64,000 bases of DNA from Desulfuromonas sp. (GTDB taxonomy: Bacteria; Desulfobacterota; Desulfuromonadia; Desulfuromonadales; UBA2294): the NCBI GenBank assembly GCA_002869615.1, contig PKUH01000015.1, positions 20,621 to 84,620 of the forward strand, written 5' to 3'. Positions within the stretch are counted from its first letter, which is position 1. Each line of letters starts with the position of its first letter. The translations under genes were made by a program, and so were the position numbers. The notes under the pieces were generated by a model that made no database searches, was not told the DNA's origin, and saw only the letters and a program-made list of their open reading frames with translations. Positions 1 through 8,679 of this stretch are shown here, piece after piece.

Positions 1-64
1 TTTGCAGCATCATTCAATGCAATGATTGAAGTCCACACAATCCATTAACTAAAAGGAGTTGAAA

Positions 65-739
65 ATGAGAAAAACTGCCCTTGTTATCTGCGTACTGCTG
101 ATTCTTCCCATGAGTGGATGGGGAGCCAAAAAACCTGCTATTGAAACCGAGGACGATCGTATCAGTTACAGTGTCGGCCATCAGGTCGGTCGTGACATGG
201 TCCGCCAGGAAGTCAAGGTTAATCCCGAGGTTCTGCTTCAGGGCATTCTCGACGCGACCGATGGCAACGAGCCGATGATGCCGTTTGACCAGATGATCGA
301 CACGCTTGTCGCACTGAAAGAAAAAATTGTCGCCAAGGCAGAGCAAAAGAACGATAGCATGCGTATGCTCGGTGTCGAGTTCATGAAAAAAAATGCCAAG
401 AAAGAGGGCGTTGTGACCCTCGACAGCGGCCTGCAGTACAAGGTGATCAAGAAAGGTAAAGGCAAGAAACCGGCCCTCGGCGAGACAATCCAGGTCAATT
501 ACACCGGCCGGGAGATCAATGGCAAGGTTTTCGACACGACCTACATTGAAGGACAATGGAAACCGCTCGAGTTAAAACTTGAAGGCGTGATCCCCGGGTG
601 GCTCGAAGGCCTTCAGATGATGAAGGAAGGTGCGAAGTGGGAGCTCTACATCCCGGCGCTGCTTGGCTTCCCGGCAACAACACCGTTAGGCGGACAGACC
701 GTTATCTATGAACTGGAACTGGTCAAGGTCGGGAAATAA
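65..739 (+). CDS. FKBP-type peptidyl-prolyl isomerase, exported
   Basis: Predicted periplasmic prolyl isomerase/chaperone of the Mip/FkpA type, 224 residues. Residues 1-20 form a signal peptide ending near GWGA. An alpha-helical N-terminal segment (about 25-110) resembles the Mip dimerisation region, and the FKBP fold fills the C-terminal half: SGLQYKVIKKG, VNYTGREINGKVFDTTY and the pocket motif VIPGWLEGLQ are all visible. The usual LAYG near the end is replaced by LLGF. The ATG at 65 is chosen over an in-frame TTG at 59 because AAAGGAGTT sits correctly upstream. A paralogue starts 5 bases after the stop, so the two are probably cotranscribed. Family is clear; substrates are unknown. Confidence 0.9.
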   Translation: MRKTALVICVLLILPMSGWGAKKPAIETEDDRISYSVGHQVGRDMVRQEVKVNPEVLLQGILDATDGNEPMMPFDQMIDTLVALKEKIVAKAEQKNDSMRMLGVEFMKKNAKKEGVVTLDSGLQYKVIKKGKGKKPALGETIQVNYTGREINGKVFDTTYIEGQWKPLELKLEGVIPGWLEGLQMMKEGAKWELYIPALLGFPATTPLGGQTVIYELELVKVGK

Positions 740-744
740 GACTG

Positions 745-1500
745 ATGATTCTTGAACGTAATGGCATCGCCTTTCGTTTGGCGTTACTCGCGTTTTTATT
801 GATGTTCGTTATTTCGACGCCTGTTTCTGGTGCTCAGCACGAGTACCAGGAACAGGCTGTCGTCGATAAAGAAGAGGAACCGGCCGAAGAACCACCGGAG
901 GTCGATCTGTCTAAAAGCATCAGCAGGATCAGTTATGCCATGGGATACAAAATCGGGGACATGTTCCAGAATCTCAAACTCACGATTATCCCCGACGCGG
1001 TTTTAAAAGGTATGTACGACGCCCGAAAGAATATCAGGCCGGCCCTGACCAAGGCCGAAATCAAACTGATCTTGCGTGATCCAAAGAGATACATGATCGA
1101 AGATATTGAATCAGTTGCACAAAAGAACGAAGTCGAGGAGAACCTTTTTTTGCAGGCCAATGCGAAACGAGAAGGGGTTGTAACTCTTGACAGCGGCCTG
1201 CAGTACAGCGTGATGCGTTCCGGGACCGGAAAAAAACCGAAGTCGTCTGACCTGGTCAAGATAAATTACAAGGGCCGCACCCTCAAGGGATATGTATTCG
1301 ACAACACTTACATCAAGGGAGAACCTTCAAAACTTGCCATAACCAGTCTTCTACCGGGGATGGCTGAAGCCTTGCTGCTGATGCAGGAGGGCGCCAAATG
1401 GGAGATATACCTGCCGAATGCCCTGGCTTACGGTAACCAGGGGCCGATGGCCGGACAGGCTCTTATCTTTGAAGTCGAATTATTGGAAGTTATGCCCTAG
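745..1500 (+). CDS. second FKBP-type peptidyl-prolyl isomerase, diverged paralogue
   Basis: Tandem paralogue of the preceding gene (251 residues). It has a hydrophobic signal-like segment at about residues 10-30, an acidic linker (DKEEEPAEEPPEVD), the same helical N-terminal region and a C-terminal FKBP domain beginning GVVTLDSGLQYSV. The binding-pocket tryptophan motif VIPGW is changed to LLPGM, while LAYG near the end is retained, the opposite pattern to its neighbour. Loss of the pocket Trp suggests weak isomerase activity, and the protein may work mainly as a chaperone or heteromeric partner; this is inference. The ribosome site is weak, so translation may be coupled to the upstream gene. 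Confidence 0.85.
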   Translation: MILERNGIAFRLALLAFLLMFVISTPVSGAQHEYQEQAVVDKEEEPAEEPPEVDLSKSISRISYAMGYKIGDMFQNLKLTIIPDAVLKGMYDARKNIRPALTKAEIKLILRDPKRYMIEDIESVAQKNEVEENLFLQANAKREGVVTLDSGLQYSVMRSGTGKKPKSSDLVKINYKGRTLKGYVFDNTYIKGEPSKLAITSLLPGMAEALLLMQEGAKWEIYLPNALAYGNQGPMAGQALIFEVELLEVMP

Positions 1501-1568
1501 GAGACTTTTTCAAACTTACGATTTCGGCATGCCCGGCCAAGGCTTGGGTAATAAAAAACTCTTCAATT

Positions 1569-1599
1569 AAAAAGGTCCCGATTCAATCGGGACCTTTTT
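1569..1599. terminator. bidirectional intrinsic terminator
   Basis: A near-perfect inverted repeat (AAAAAGGTCCCGATT and its complement around a single C) has an A-run on one side and a T-run on the other. It lies between the plus-strand FKBP pair and the minus-strand response regulator and can end transcription from both sides. Confidence 0.85.
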
Positions 1600-1619
1600 A
1601 ATTGTTCTGTCGTGCAATT

Positions 1620-2345
1620 TCATCCACCAACAAAAGAAAAGATCGGCTCAGGGGGATTTGCAGCAAGATTATTATTAAGCAAATTCAGGTTAAAGGCGTA
1701 ATGCAGCAACTGGGTTGAGTTTTCAACACCGACTTTGCCGTAAATACTGCTGCGATGCTTATCTGCGGTCTTGGGGCTGATAGAGAGCTTTTCACTGATC
1801 TCTCGACTGTTCAGCCCTTCTATCAGTAGATCAAAGACTTCTTTTTCACGTTTCGAGAGCTTATTGAAACCATCGTAGGGATTCTCCTCGGGACTTTCAC
1901 CTCGCGGTTTTGTCCGGGTTCCCTCCAGATAGGTTTGGATAACAAGGTCCATAACCGGAGGGCTGAGAAAGTAATTCCCCCGCATGACCTTATGCATCGC
2001 TTCGACAATTTCCGCACTCTCGGCCTGCTTTACAATATATCCGTGCGCACCGTCATTCAGTAACTGGTGGACATTCTCATCAGCAGAGAGACTCGACAAT
2101 ACAATAACCTTTGTCTCTGGCGAAATCGCCAACAGGGGTGCGAGCGAAGGAACTTCAAACGAATACAACAGTGAACTATTGAGCAGGAGAATATCAGGCA
2201 ATATCAAGGCAAGCTGCCTATTTAATTCTTCTTCGTTATCAGCCTCACCGACGACTTCAATGTCCGACTCATTTTCCAGCAACAGCACCAGACCTTCACG
2301 CATCATGTGATGATCATCTACAATAAAAACCTTAAAAGGGGTCAT
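1620..2345 (-). CDS. NarL/FixJ-type response regulator with degenerate receiver
   Basis: 241-residue regulator with a receiver domain (about 1-120) and a LuxR-type HTH domain (about 165-225, LSKREKEVFDLLIEGLNSRE). The acidic pocket (VDDHHMMREG) and the switch lysine (GYIVKQ) are present, but the phospho-acceptor Asp is replaced by Asn: PDILLLNSS here against PDVLLMDIA in the neighbouring regulator. Normal phosphotransfer from the adjacent kinase is therefore unlikely, and the protein may act constitutively, bind ligand or partner the intact paralogue. The start at 2345 (MTPFKVFIVDD) is preferred to a longer reading frame because it aligns with the family and has GGAGAG upstream. A 237-base gap separates it from the next regulator. 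Confidence 0.88.
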   Translation of the reverse strand: MTPFKVFIVDDHHMMREGLVLLLENESDIEVVGEADNEEELNRQLALILPDILLLNSSLLYSFEVPSLAPLLAISPETKVIVLSSLSADENVHQLLNDGAHGYIVKQAESAEIVEAMHKVMRGNYFLSPPVMDLVIQTYLEGTRTKPRGESPEENPYDGFNKLSKREKEVFDLLIEGLNSREISEKLSISPKTADKHRSSIYGKVGVENSTQLLHYAFNLNLLNNNLAANPPEPIFSFVGG

Positions 2346-2582
2346 GGTAGTAAGCTCTCCGTTGGCAGCAGTGGCAACATGGATGACACTCCGCATTTTG
2401 ATCTTTTACAAAATGCGGAGAAATCCGAACTTTGACTACCAATTTACAGTAATGGTCATGAATAACAATGGGGGAAACTCGCATTATATGGTAGCAATTG
2501 GAGACCACAAAGACACACAAAGCGTGCGAATAAAGAGCAATCCACTTAACGCCGAAAAAAGATCGATGACTTTCGGCTTGCG

Positions 2583-3257
2583 CTAATCTTCCCAGATGCT
2601 CGGATCTATCAATCCGTGGCGGATTGCGTACTGAACCATCTTGACCGGGTTATCGATGCCGATCTTTCGACTGATGCTGGCCCGATGCTTATCAACTGTC
2701 TTGGAACTGATGCAAAGGATTTCGGCAATCTTCGTGCCTGTATTTCCCTCGATCAGCAATGAAAAGACCTGCTTCTCGCGATCAGATAATTGATTATAGC
2801 TGTCGCGCGGCTTCGGCTGGTCCTTTTTGTGATTTTTGACATAAGAATGAATAACATCTGCCTGCACCTGGGAACTGAGAAAAAATTTCCCCTTGGCCGC
2901 GTTCCGGATCGCCTCGAGCAACTCCACACTCGAGGCACCCTTGATCACATAACCGATAGCCCCGGCATCAAGAGCCTGATGTACGTAAGCGTCTTTTTCA
3001 TAACTTGAAAGGATCACAACCTTGGTTTCGGGTGCAATGGCGTGAACCATTCCGATCGCTTTCAGCCCATTGATCTCGGGCATTGCTATATCCATCAACA
3101 ACACATCGGGACGATGCTGGCGAACGATAGACAAAGCCTCGTTGCCATCACTGGCTTCGGCGACGACCTCAATATAATCCTGCTTGCGCAAGAGCATACT
3201 GAGCCCCTCCCGCAAAATATTGTGATCATCAGCCAACGCGACACGTATTACGTTCAT
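2583..3257 (-). CDS. NarL/FixJ-type response regulator
   Basis: 224-residue two-component transcription regulator. The receiver domain has the full set of residues: DDH near the N-terminus, phospho-acceptor Asp in VLLMDIAMPEINGL, Ser in VVILSSYEKD and Lys in GYVIKGAS. The C-terminal LuxR HTH reads LSDREKQVFSLLIEG through KTVDKHRASISRK. The ATG at 3257 is preferred over an in-frame TTG at 3272 because TTGAGGA lies 8-9 bases ahead. It starts 11 bases after the stop of the histidine kinase gene, so the two form an operon and are very likely a cognate pair. The signal and target genes are not evident. Confidence 0.92.
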   Translation of the reverse strand: MNVIRVALADDHNILREGLSMLLRKQDYIEVVAEASDGNEALSIVRQHRPDVLLMDIAMPEINGLKAIGMVHAIAPETKVVILSSYEKDAYVHQALDAGAIGYVIKGASSVELLEAIRNAAKGKFFLSSQVQADVIHSYVKNHKKDQPKPRDSYNQLSDREKQVFSLLIEGNTGTKIAEILCISSKTVDKHRASISRKIGIDNPVKMVQYAIRHGLIDPSIWED

Positions 3258-3268
3258 CAAATCAGTCC

Positions 3269-4681
3269 TCAATCTATAAAGACCGGCAAAACGACCTCAA
3301 CCCTGGTCCCCTTGCCCGGAGTTGAATCTATTCCGACATAACCATCGACGGCAGCAGCTCTTTCGTTCATACCGAGAAGTCCGAAACCCCAGTGACTGGT
3401 TTCCGACGCCTTCAGTTTTTTCAGATCAAATCCTTTTCCGTTATCTGAAATGAGTATTGTAGCAGTTTTTGAACCAAATCTGAATTTAACATTAATCTCT
3501 GTTGGCGCTGCATGCTTCAGGGCATTATTGATTGCTTCCTGGCATATCCTGAAACAAACGAGTTCAACATCCGGCGGCAACCGCTTCTGGTCCGCAGGCG
3601 ATTCAAGGTTGATTTTCACTGTTCCGGCCTGTTGTTCCATATCCTTAACGAACCATTTAAGGGTCGCTATCAGGCCAATATCGTCGAGCATGACCGGTCG
3701 CAGGTTATCACAAACATGACTGAGGCTGGCAGCCATGCGGTCAACCGTCCCAAGCAGGCGGGCACAATGAAACTGCAATTCATCTTCCTCTTTAATCTGA
3801 TGATTCTGTATCATTTCGACACCAAGTTTCAATGCTGTGAGCAATTGACCGAAGTCGTCATGAAGGTCCTGGGCCAATCGCTTGCTTTCAACTTCAGAAC
3901 TTTCAATCAACTGCCATGAAAGCCGTCGAATATCTTTTTCCCTTTGCTGGAGCCCCTCCTCAGCAACTTTCCGGGAATGGATATCCGTATTCGTTCCAAC
4001 AGCCCTCAAAGGTGTATTTTCGAGATCCCTGGTCACAACCTTGCCACGGGTCAGTATCCAACGCCAATCTCCGTATTTGGTTTTCATCCGGTACTCGGAT
4101 TCAAAATACTCGCTCTTTCCCAAAAGATGGTCGTCGAGGTCGCGAAATACCTTTTTCTTGTCAGATAAGTGAATCAGTGCATCCCAACTGCTTACTTTCG
4201 GTTCAATACTTCCCGGTTCATAACCGAGCATACGCTCCCACCTCGGGCTGAAATAGATCGATTCCGCCTTAAAATCCCAGTCCCACAAACCATCGTTCAC
4301 GGCATCCAGGGTAAGATCGAGCTGTTCTTCGCTTTCGACAAGCTGATCGATAATATTCTTTCTTTGTATGTAATGAGCAACGAGGGGACGATAATGGAAA
4401 AAGTAAAATGTCGGTGAGAGGATAACCAGTAACATGGTCGCATCGACAAAGGCCTCTGTTATCGTTGGCAGAGCCGGAAACAAGTGCAAGGCGAACATGA
4501 TAATGATTTCCGAACAGAAAACTGAAACGACCAGCAATGGCAGGAGCTTGTAGGGAGACAGGCCCGGTACAGAATGAGCGGTTCCAAAAACATTGTAATC
4601 CAAATCGCTCAGAGCCTGCTTGATACTCTTGTTTTTTTTACTGCCTTTTTGAGAGTTATTTAACGAAAAGCTACCGATCAT
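3269..4681 (-). CDS. NarX/DegS-type sensor histidine kinase with PAS domain
   Basis: Membrane sensor kinase, about 470 residues. Two adjacent membrane segments (LLPLLVVSVFCSEIIIMFAL and AFVDATMLLVILSPTFYFF) give almost no periplasmic loop. A PAS/PAC domain follows (VNDGLWDWDFKAESIYFSP), then a HisKA_3 dimerisation domain with the phospho-accepting His in LAQDLHDDFGQ, and a HATPase domain with N-box EAINNALKHA, ISDNGKGFD and GFGLLGMNERA. The start at 4681 (MIGSFSLNN) is chosen because AAGGTGAGTGAGGGG precedes it; the frame stays open up to 4831 without a convincing ribosome site. Downstream it is linked to the intact NarL-type regulator. Confidence 0.88.
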   Translation of the reverse strand: MIGSFSLNNSQKGSKKNKSIKQALSDLDYNVFGTAHSVPGLSPYKLLPLLVVSVFCSEIIIMFALHLFPALPTITEAFVDATMLLVILSPTFYFFHYRPLVAHYIQRKNIIDQLVESEEQLDLTLDAVNDGLWDWDFKAESIYFSPRWERMLGYEPGSIEPKVSSWDALIHLSDKKKVFRDLDDHLLGKSEYFESEYRMKTKYGDWRWILTRGKVVTRDLENTPLRAVGTNTDIHSRKVAEEGLQQREKDIRRLSWQLIESSEVESKRLAQDLHDDFGQLLTALKLGVEMIQNHQIKEEDELQFHCARLLGTVDRMAASLSHVCDNLRPVMLDDIGLIATLKWFVKDMEQQAGTVKINLESPADQKRLPPDVELVCFRICQEAINNALKHAAPTEINVKFRFGSKTATILISDNGKGFDLKKLKASETSHWGFGLLGMNERAAAVDGYVGIDSTPGKGTRVEVVLPVFID

Positions 4682-5197
4682 CCCCTCACTCACCTTTCTC
4701 TGCGAAAAAGCTGACCAAACATGTAATACTTCTTTCATTATAACAATAACAAATTGTTGTACAATTTTCATAACATACATAATTAGTTGAAATTTTGTAA
4801 CCGGTATTTTTTTACCGAGACACCCAGGCAATAGCTATTGCAATAGATTCCACCTGATTTCAGCGACACTGCTTATGCCGGATACCGATCGGACACCCCG
4901 TAAGTTGCGATCTTTTCCATGGCAGGTCTGGCATCGTTGCCTTAAACGTCCGGACAAAAAACATGACAAATCAATCCACAGCGGCAAAGAGTTCCCGGGT
5001 GAACGACCGCGGACTTCCATCAACGGGATCTACATATGCATCAACTGAAGATGTCGATTCAGGAGCTACTTCAGGATTAAATTATCGACTACATTGAATC
5101 GTGTACCAGGGCTCCTTCACAAATCGAATATTCCTTGATATATTACGACATATTGAAATGATTGATGTTATCGTCAACGACATAATCGGGAGCGCCA
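4682..5197. other. gene-free stretch upstream of the kinase and methyltransferase
   Basis: No convincing gene was found in this divergent intergenic region. It should hold the promoters of the minus-strand kinase operon and of the plus-strand methyltransferase. One short minus-strand frame (4835-5023) contains a CQTCH haem-like motif but has no signal peptide or ribosome site. Confidence 0.5.
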
Positions 5198-6124
5198 ATG
5201 ATGCCACTCTCTTTTTTGTCCCGTCGGGTTCAGACAAATTGTCTGCAGTCTAACTATTCACGCTACCAGTCTGACGAAGTGATCGCCCAATACTGCGACG
5301 CCCACTACGGCCCGGACAAACTCGGGGTCGGCAACTTTTCACGCCAGATCGCTCAGCGCTGCTTTGAGCATCTCGAGGCCGGGCAACAGCAATCGGCCCT
5401 GGTCCTCGGCTGTGCGGTCGGTCGCACCGCCTTCGAACTGGCCACCCGCTTCAGGCAGGTAACCGGAGTCGACTTCTCTTCACGCTTCATCGACATCGCC
5501 AATCGTCTGAAAAAAACCGGGCGACTCCACTACAAGTTGATTAATGAGGGTGAACTCCTGACGGATCACGGGATCTGTCTCGCCGATTTCAAACTCGACA
5601 AAACCGCAGACCGGGTAACGTTTCGCCAGAGTGACGCGCAGGATCTCGAACCGACTCTCACCGGTTATGATCTGGTCGTTGCCGCCAACCTGATCGACCG
5701 ACTCCCGGACCCCGGCAGCTTTTTATCGGGAATACATGAAAGGATTGCCGTGAACGGAGTACTACTGCTCGCCTCTCCCAACGACTGGCAAGAGAAGTAT
5801 ACGCCAAAGAAGAAATGGCTCGGGGGGTATTTCCGGAACGGTCGTGCGGTCAAATCGTACGAACAGCTTCAAAAAAAGCTCGCCAAACATTTCGAATCTG
5901 TCAATGAGCCGATAGATATTGAATTCACCCTGCGCAAGACCGCACGAACCTTCAGTCACGGCATTTCACAGGTAACGGTCTGGCGAAAAAGAGGATACGC
6001 AGAGGCGGTCAACAAAATCGTCAAAAAATATACATTGATCGTTTACCCGATCGGCGCAGGTGAACTCGATTTTTCGCTTATTTCCGTATTCATAGAACCG
6101 TTCAGAGCGCTGTGCGTTTTGTAA
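5198..6124 (+). CDS. stand-alone ovothiol-type (4-mercaptohistidine N1-) methyltransferase
   Basis: SAM-dependent methyltransferase of 308 residues that resembles the C-terminal methyltransferase domain of OvoA, which N-methylates 4-mercaptohistidine in ovothiol A synthesis. Recognisable features are the entry segment NYSRYQSDEVIAQYCDAHYG, motif I VLGCAVGRTAFELA, VTGVDFSSRFIDIAN, and LVVAANLIDRLPDP followed by ASPNDWQEKYTPKKKWLGG. The core ends near VTVWRKRG, about 45 residues before the stop; the tail is unlike the family and may be read-through sequence. GGGAG precedes the ATG. No OvoA sulfoxide synthase or cysteine lyase is in the window, so the gene is an orphan here. Assignment rests on remembered family motifs. 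Confidence 0.7.
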   Translation: MMPLSFLSRRVQTNCLQSNYSRYQSDEVIAQYCDAHYGPDKLGVGNFSRQIAQRCFEHLEAGQQQSALVLGCAVGRTAFELATRFRQVTGVDFSSRFIDIANRLKKTGRLHYKLINEGELLTDHGICLADFKLDKTADRVTFRQSDAQDLEPTLTGYDLVVAANLIDRLPDPGSFLSGIHERIAVNGVLLLASPNDWQEKYTPKKKWLGGYFRNGRAVKSYEQLQKKLAKHFESVNEPIDIEFTLRKTARTFSHGISQVTVWRKRGYAEAVNKIVKKYTLIVYPIGAGELDFSLISVFIEPFRALCVL

Positions 6125-6229
6125 GCATCATCTGACCGTCGCCCTTGCCATAAGAGAACAGCATTAAATGAAAAATCACCTGTTCGCTTATGCTGCTTTT
6201 TGCGGCTTCGACTTTTCCGTGCACAGGAA

Positions 6230-6532
6230 TTATCTCTTTATTTGTTCTTCAATTTTCTCCTGCACCACAGCAACCGAAAGACCGGATACCAGCAGCCTTT
6301 TTTGCCGTGACTTCTCACCGGAAAGGATTGAAACGTTTCGCTTCGGCACGCCGCAGGTCTTGGCAAAAATTTCACAGCAGAGCTTGTTCGCGGCTCCTTC
6401 GACCGGCGGCGAGGTCAACCGTACCTTCAGAGCGCCGTCCTGCTCTCCGATAATCTCATTTCTACTGGCGCGCGGCTGAACATGCAGGGAGATCACCGTC
6501 CCCTCCTCGACCGACCGGAGCCAATCCGGCAT
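6230..6532 (-). CDS. yggU: YggU/DUF167 family protein
   Basis: Small cytosolic protein (100 residues) of the DUF167/YggU family. Diagnostic segments are VQPRASRNEIIG near the start, LKVRLTSPPVEGAANKLC in the middle and SGEKSRQKRLLVSGL near the end. Biochemical role is unknown. Its ATG overlaps the divIVA stop codon by one base (TGATG), which implies translational coupling, and the order yggT-divIVA-yggU is a recurrent bacterial cluster associated with division and envelope genes. Confidence 0.9.
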   Translation of the reverse strand: MPDWLRSVEEGTVISLHVQPRASRNEIIGEQDGALKVRLTSPPVEGAANKLCCEIFAKTCGVPKRNVSILSGEKSRQKRLLVSGLSVAVVQEKIEEQIKR

Positions 6533-7110
6533 CAGAGAGACTCCGGATCAAATCCGTTATCGTCGAGATCGAAATCGACGCCGTTCAGTTCACTGGCAGT
6601 GATTTCATCGAAAGGGAGGGATTCCTCAAGCAGGTGGTTTTCGGCATTACTGCTCCCCTCGACTTCGACGACCTCGAGATCAAGCAGCTTGATATGACTC
6701 ATCACCAGGGCACGCAGGGAGGTTTCGAACGAAATCTTCTGCCGCTTGACCTCCTGGATCTCGTTGATCAGCTGGATCCGGCGCTCATCGGCGTCGCGCA
6801 CGATCCGTTCGGCCTTGAGCTGGGCATCGCTGAGAACAATGTCGGCTTCCTTATTGGCGTTGGCCTTGATGTCCTTGACCATCTTCTGGGTCGTGACCAG
6901 GGTATCCTTGAGGGTGGTTTCACGCTGTTTCATCTCATCGAGAGAAGCCCGCGTCCGGGCCAGCTCCTCACGCAATTCCTGGTTGAGACGAAGAATCTTT
7001 TCGACTTCTTCGGCGAGGGCCTCGAGAAACTCGTCAACGCCATACTTTTCGTATCCGAACGGGCGGGTTTTGAACTGTTTCTGTTGTATGTCAATCGGCG
7101 TAATAGCCAT
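6532..7110 (-). CDS. divIVA: DivIVA domain protein
   Basis: 192-residue DivIVA/GpsB-like protein. The N-terminal membrane-curvature domain is clear (TPIDIQQKQFKTRPFGYEKY, then VDEFLEALAEEVEKIL) and is followed by a long coiled coil (about 35-140) rich in Glu, Lys and Ala. The C-terminal 50 residues are acidic and probably disordered. In Gram-positive bacteria DivIVA marks poles and septa; in deltaproteobacteria the role is less certain, but clustering with yggT and yggU suggests envelope or division functions. It starts 14 bases after the yggT stop. Confidence 0.92.
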   Translation of the reverse strand: MAITPIDIQQKQFKTRPFGYEKYGVDEFLEALAEEVEKILRLNQELREELARTRASLDEMKQRETTLKDTLVTTQKMVKDIKANANKEADIVLSDAQLKAERIVRDADERRIQLINEIQEVKRQKISFETSLRALVMSHIKLLDLEVVEVEGSSNAENHLLEESLPFDEITASELNGVDFDLDDNGFDPESL

Positions 7111-7124
7111 AGTCTGTCCCTGTT

Positions 7125-7415
7125 CTAAATGGTGTAGGCCAGCTGCGCCAGCCCCTTGACGACAACCCGTTGCAAAAACTGCAACAGGATCAGCAACACC
7201 AGCGGCGTCAAGTCAAAGCCACCGAAGACCAGCGGCACCACCCGGCGGATGCGATAGAGAACCGGATCGGTTGCGTTATGAAGGAAACGGACGATCGGAT
7301 TATAGGGGTCGGGATTAACCCAGGAGATTATAACCCGCCCGAGCAGGATAAAGATATAGAGGGTAAAAACCAGGTCGACCACCTGAGCAAATGCCAGAAT
7401 AATTTCACGCAACAT
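7125..7415 (-). CDS. yggT: YggT family membrane protein
   Basis: Integral membrane protein of 96 residues with two hydrophobic helices separated by the family signature (GRVIISWVNPDPYNPIVRFL, then TDPVLYRIRRVVP). The ATG at 7415 is supported by AAGGTGA placed 6-7 bases upstream; a longer frame to 7451 has no ribosome site. It is the first gene of the yggT-divIVA-yggU operon. Function is unknown, though homologues have been linked to osmotic tolerance and cell division. Confidence 0.9.
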   Translation of the reverse strand: MLREIILAFAQVVDLVFTLYIFILLGRVIISWVNPDPYNPIVRFLHNATDPVLYRIRRVVPLVFGGFDLTPLVLLILLQFLQRVVVKGLAQLAYTI

Positions 7416-7546
7416 TGTATTCACCTTTAGTAAACAGAAGAAATCGCGCAAGTACGCGCAACTTCTACATTTTATACAGCATCGGCAGGAAGAGTGTCAA
7501 ACGGTTTCCCTATTCTCCAGTTTGATCGAACCAAACTCTTGTTTCT

Positions 7547-7575
7547 TTGACACCCCGTAGAAAAACCGTTAAAGT
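7547..7575 (+). promoter_or_regulatory. sigma-70 promoter for the DAHP synthase-hgcAB unit
   Basis: TTGACA (7547-7552) is separated by exactly 17 bases from TAAAGT (7570-7575), about 35 bases ahead of the DAHP synthase start. No other promoter-like sequence was noticed between this point and hgcB, so hgcAB are probably read from here. Confidence 0.6.
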
Positions 7576-7609
7576 TACGCCTTTAAATTTGAACAGAGAG
7601 AGGTCCGAT

Positions 7610-8674
7610 ATGGTACGCACCAACAATCTGAAGGTTTCCAGCCTGACGCCTATTATTGCTCCGGCCGAACTGAAGCAGGTTTTCCCGCTGGCAGAAAAGA
7701 AAGCGGAATTCGTGATGACGGCCCGGAAGCATGTCCAGAATATAATTTTTAACAGGGATCCGCGGTTGATGGTTGTGGTCGGCCCCTGTTCGATTCACGA
7801 TCCCGATGCGGCGATCGATTACGCAAGGAAACTCGCCAGACTCAGCAAGGATCTTGACGACCAGCTGTTCATCGTGATGCGGGTCTACTTCGAAAAACCG
7901 CGGACAACGATCGGCTGGAAAGGACTGATCAACGACCCTGACCTCGACGGGACGCATCAGATTTCAAAAGGGCTCGGTGTCGCCCGCAACCTGCTGTGCC
8001 GACTGACCGACCTGGAACTGCCGGTCGCAACCGAAATGCTCGACCCGATCACGCCGCAATACATGTCGGACCTGATCAGTTGGGGAGCGATCGGTGCCCG
8101 GACAACCGAGTCGCAGGTTCATCGCGAGATGGCAAGCGGCCTCTCCTTCCCGGTCGGGTTCAAGAACGGCACCGACGGCTCCCTGCAGATCGCCCTGGAT
8201 GCCATGAAATCGGCCCTGCACCCGCACAATTTTCTCGGAATCAGCTCCGAGGGGAAAACGGCGATTGTCAAAACAACCGGCAACAGCGATGTTCACATTG
8301 TATTGCGCGGCGGCAACAACGGCCCGAATTACAGATCCGAAGACATCAAGAGCACCGAACAGATGCTTGAAAAGGCCGGCCTTGAAGCCGGCATCATGGT
8401 TGATTGCAGTCACGCCAATTCGAACAAGAACCACGAAAAGCAGCCGGAAGTTCTGGCCGAGGTGATCAGGCAAATTACCGCCGGAAATTCCTCGATCAAC
8501 TCGGTCATGGTTGAAAGCAATCTCAAGGCCGGCAACCAGCCGATGGCCGATTCCCTGGAGAATCTCGAGTACGGTGTTTCAATTACCGACAAATGCGTCG
8601 ACTGGGAGACCACCGAAAAAATGCTCCGTGATACGCATGCCGAGTTGAAAAAGATCGGCGGAAGGAACATATAG
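7610..8674 (+). CDS. aroF: 3-deoxy-7-phosphoheptulonate (DAHP) synthase, AroF/G/H type
   Basis: Class I DAHP synthase (354 residues) that condenses phosphoenolpyruvate and erythrose 4-phosphate in the first step of the shikimate pathway. Seen motifs are VVVGPCSIHDPDAAIDYA, the PEP/metal-binding MRVYFEKPRTTIGWKG, IGARTTESQVHREMASGL, GFKNGTDG and the metal-binding CSHANSNKNHEKQP. Length matches the E. coli AroG family. The ATG at 7610 has GAGAGAGG upstream. The hgcA reading frame begins only 5 bases after the stop. Feedback specificity (Phe, Tyr or Trp) cannot be read from sequence with confidence. Confidence 0.95.
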   Translation: MVRTNNLKVSSLTPIIAPAELKQVFPLAEKKAEFVMTARKHVQNIIFNRDPRLMVVVGPCSIHDPDAAIDYARKLARLSKDLDDQLFIVMRVYFEKPRTTIGWKGLINDPDLDGTHQISKGLGVARNLLCRLTDLELPVATEMLDPITPQYMSDLISWGAIGARTTESQVHREMASGLSFPVGFKNGTDGSLQIALDAMKSALHPHNFLGISSEGKTAIVKTTGNSDVHIVLRGGNNGPNYRSEDIKSTEQMLEKAGLEAGIMVDCSHANSNKNHEKQPEVLAEVIRQITAGNSSINSVMVESNLKAGNQPMADSLENLEYGVSITDKCVDWETTEKMLRDTHAELKKIGGRNI

Positions 8675-8679
8675 AAAGC

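Noticed and set aside
4835..5023. Small minus-strand frame with a CQTCHGK haem-like motif
   Set aside because: No ribosome site, signal peptide or further cytochrome features; the motif is likely chance or at most a tiny gene remnant.
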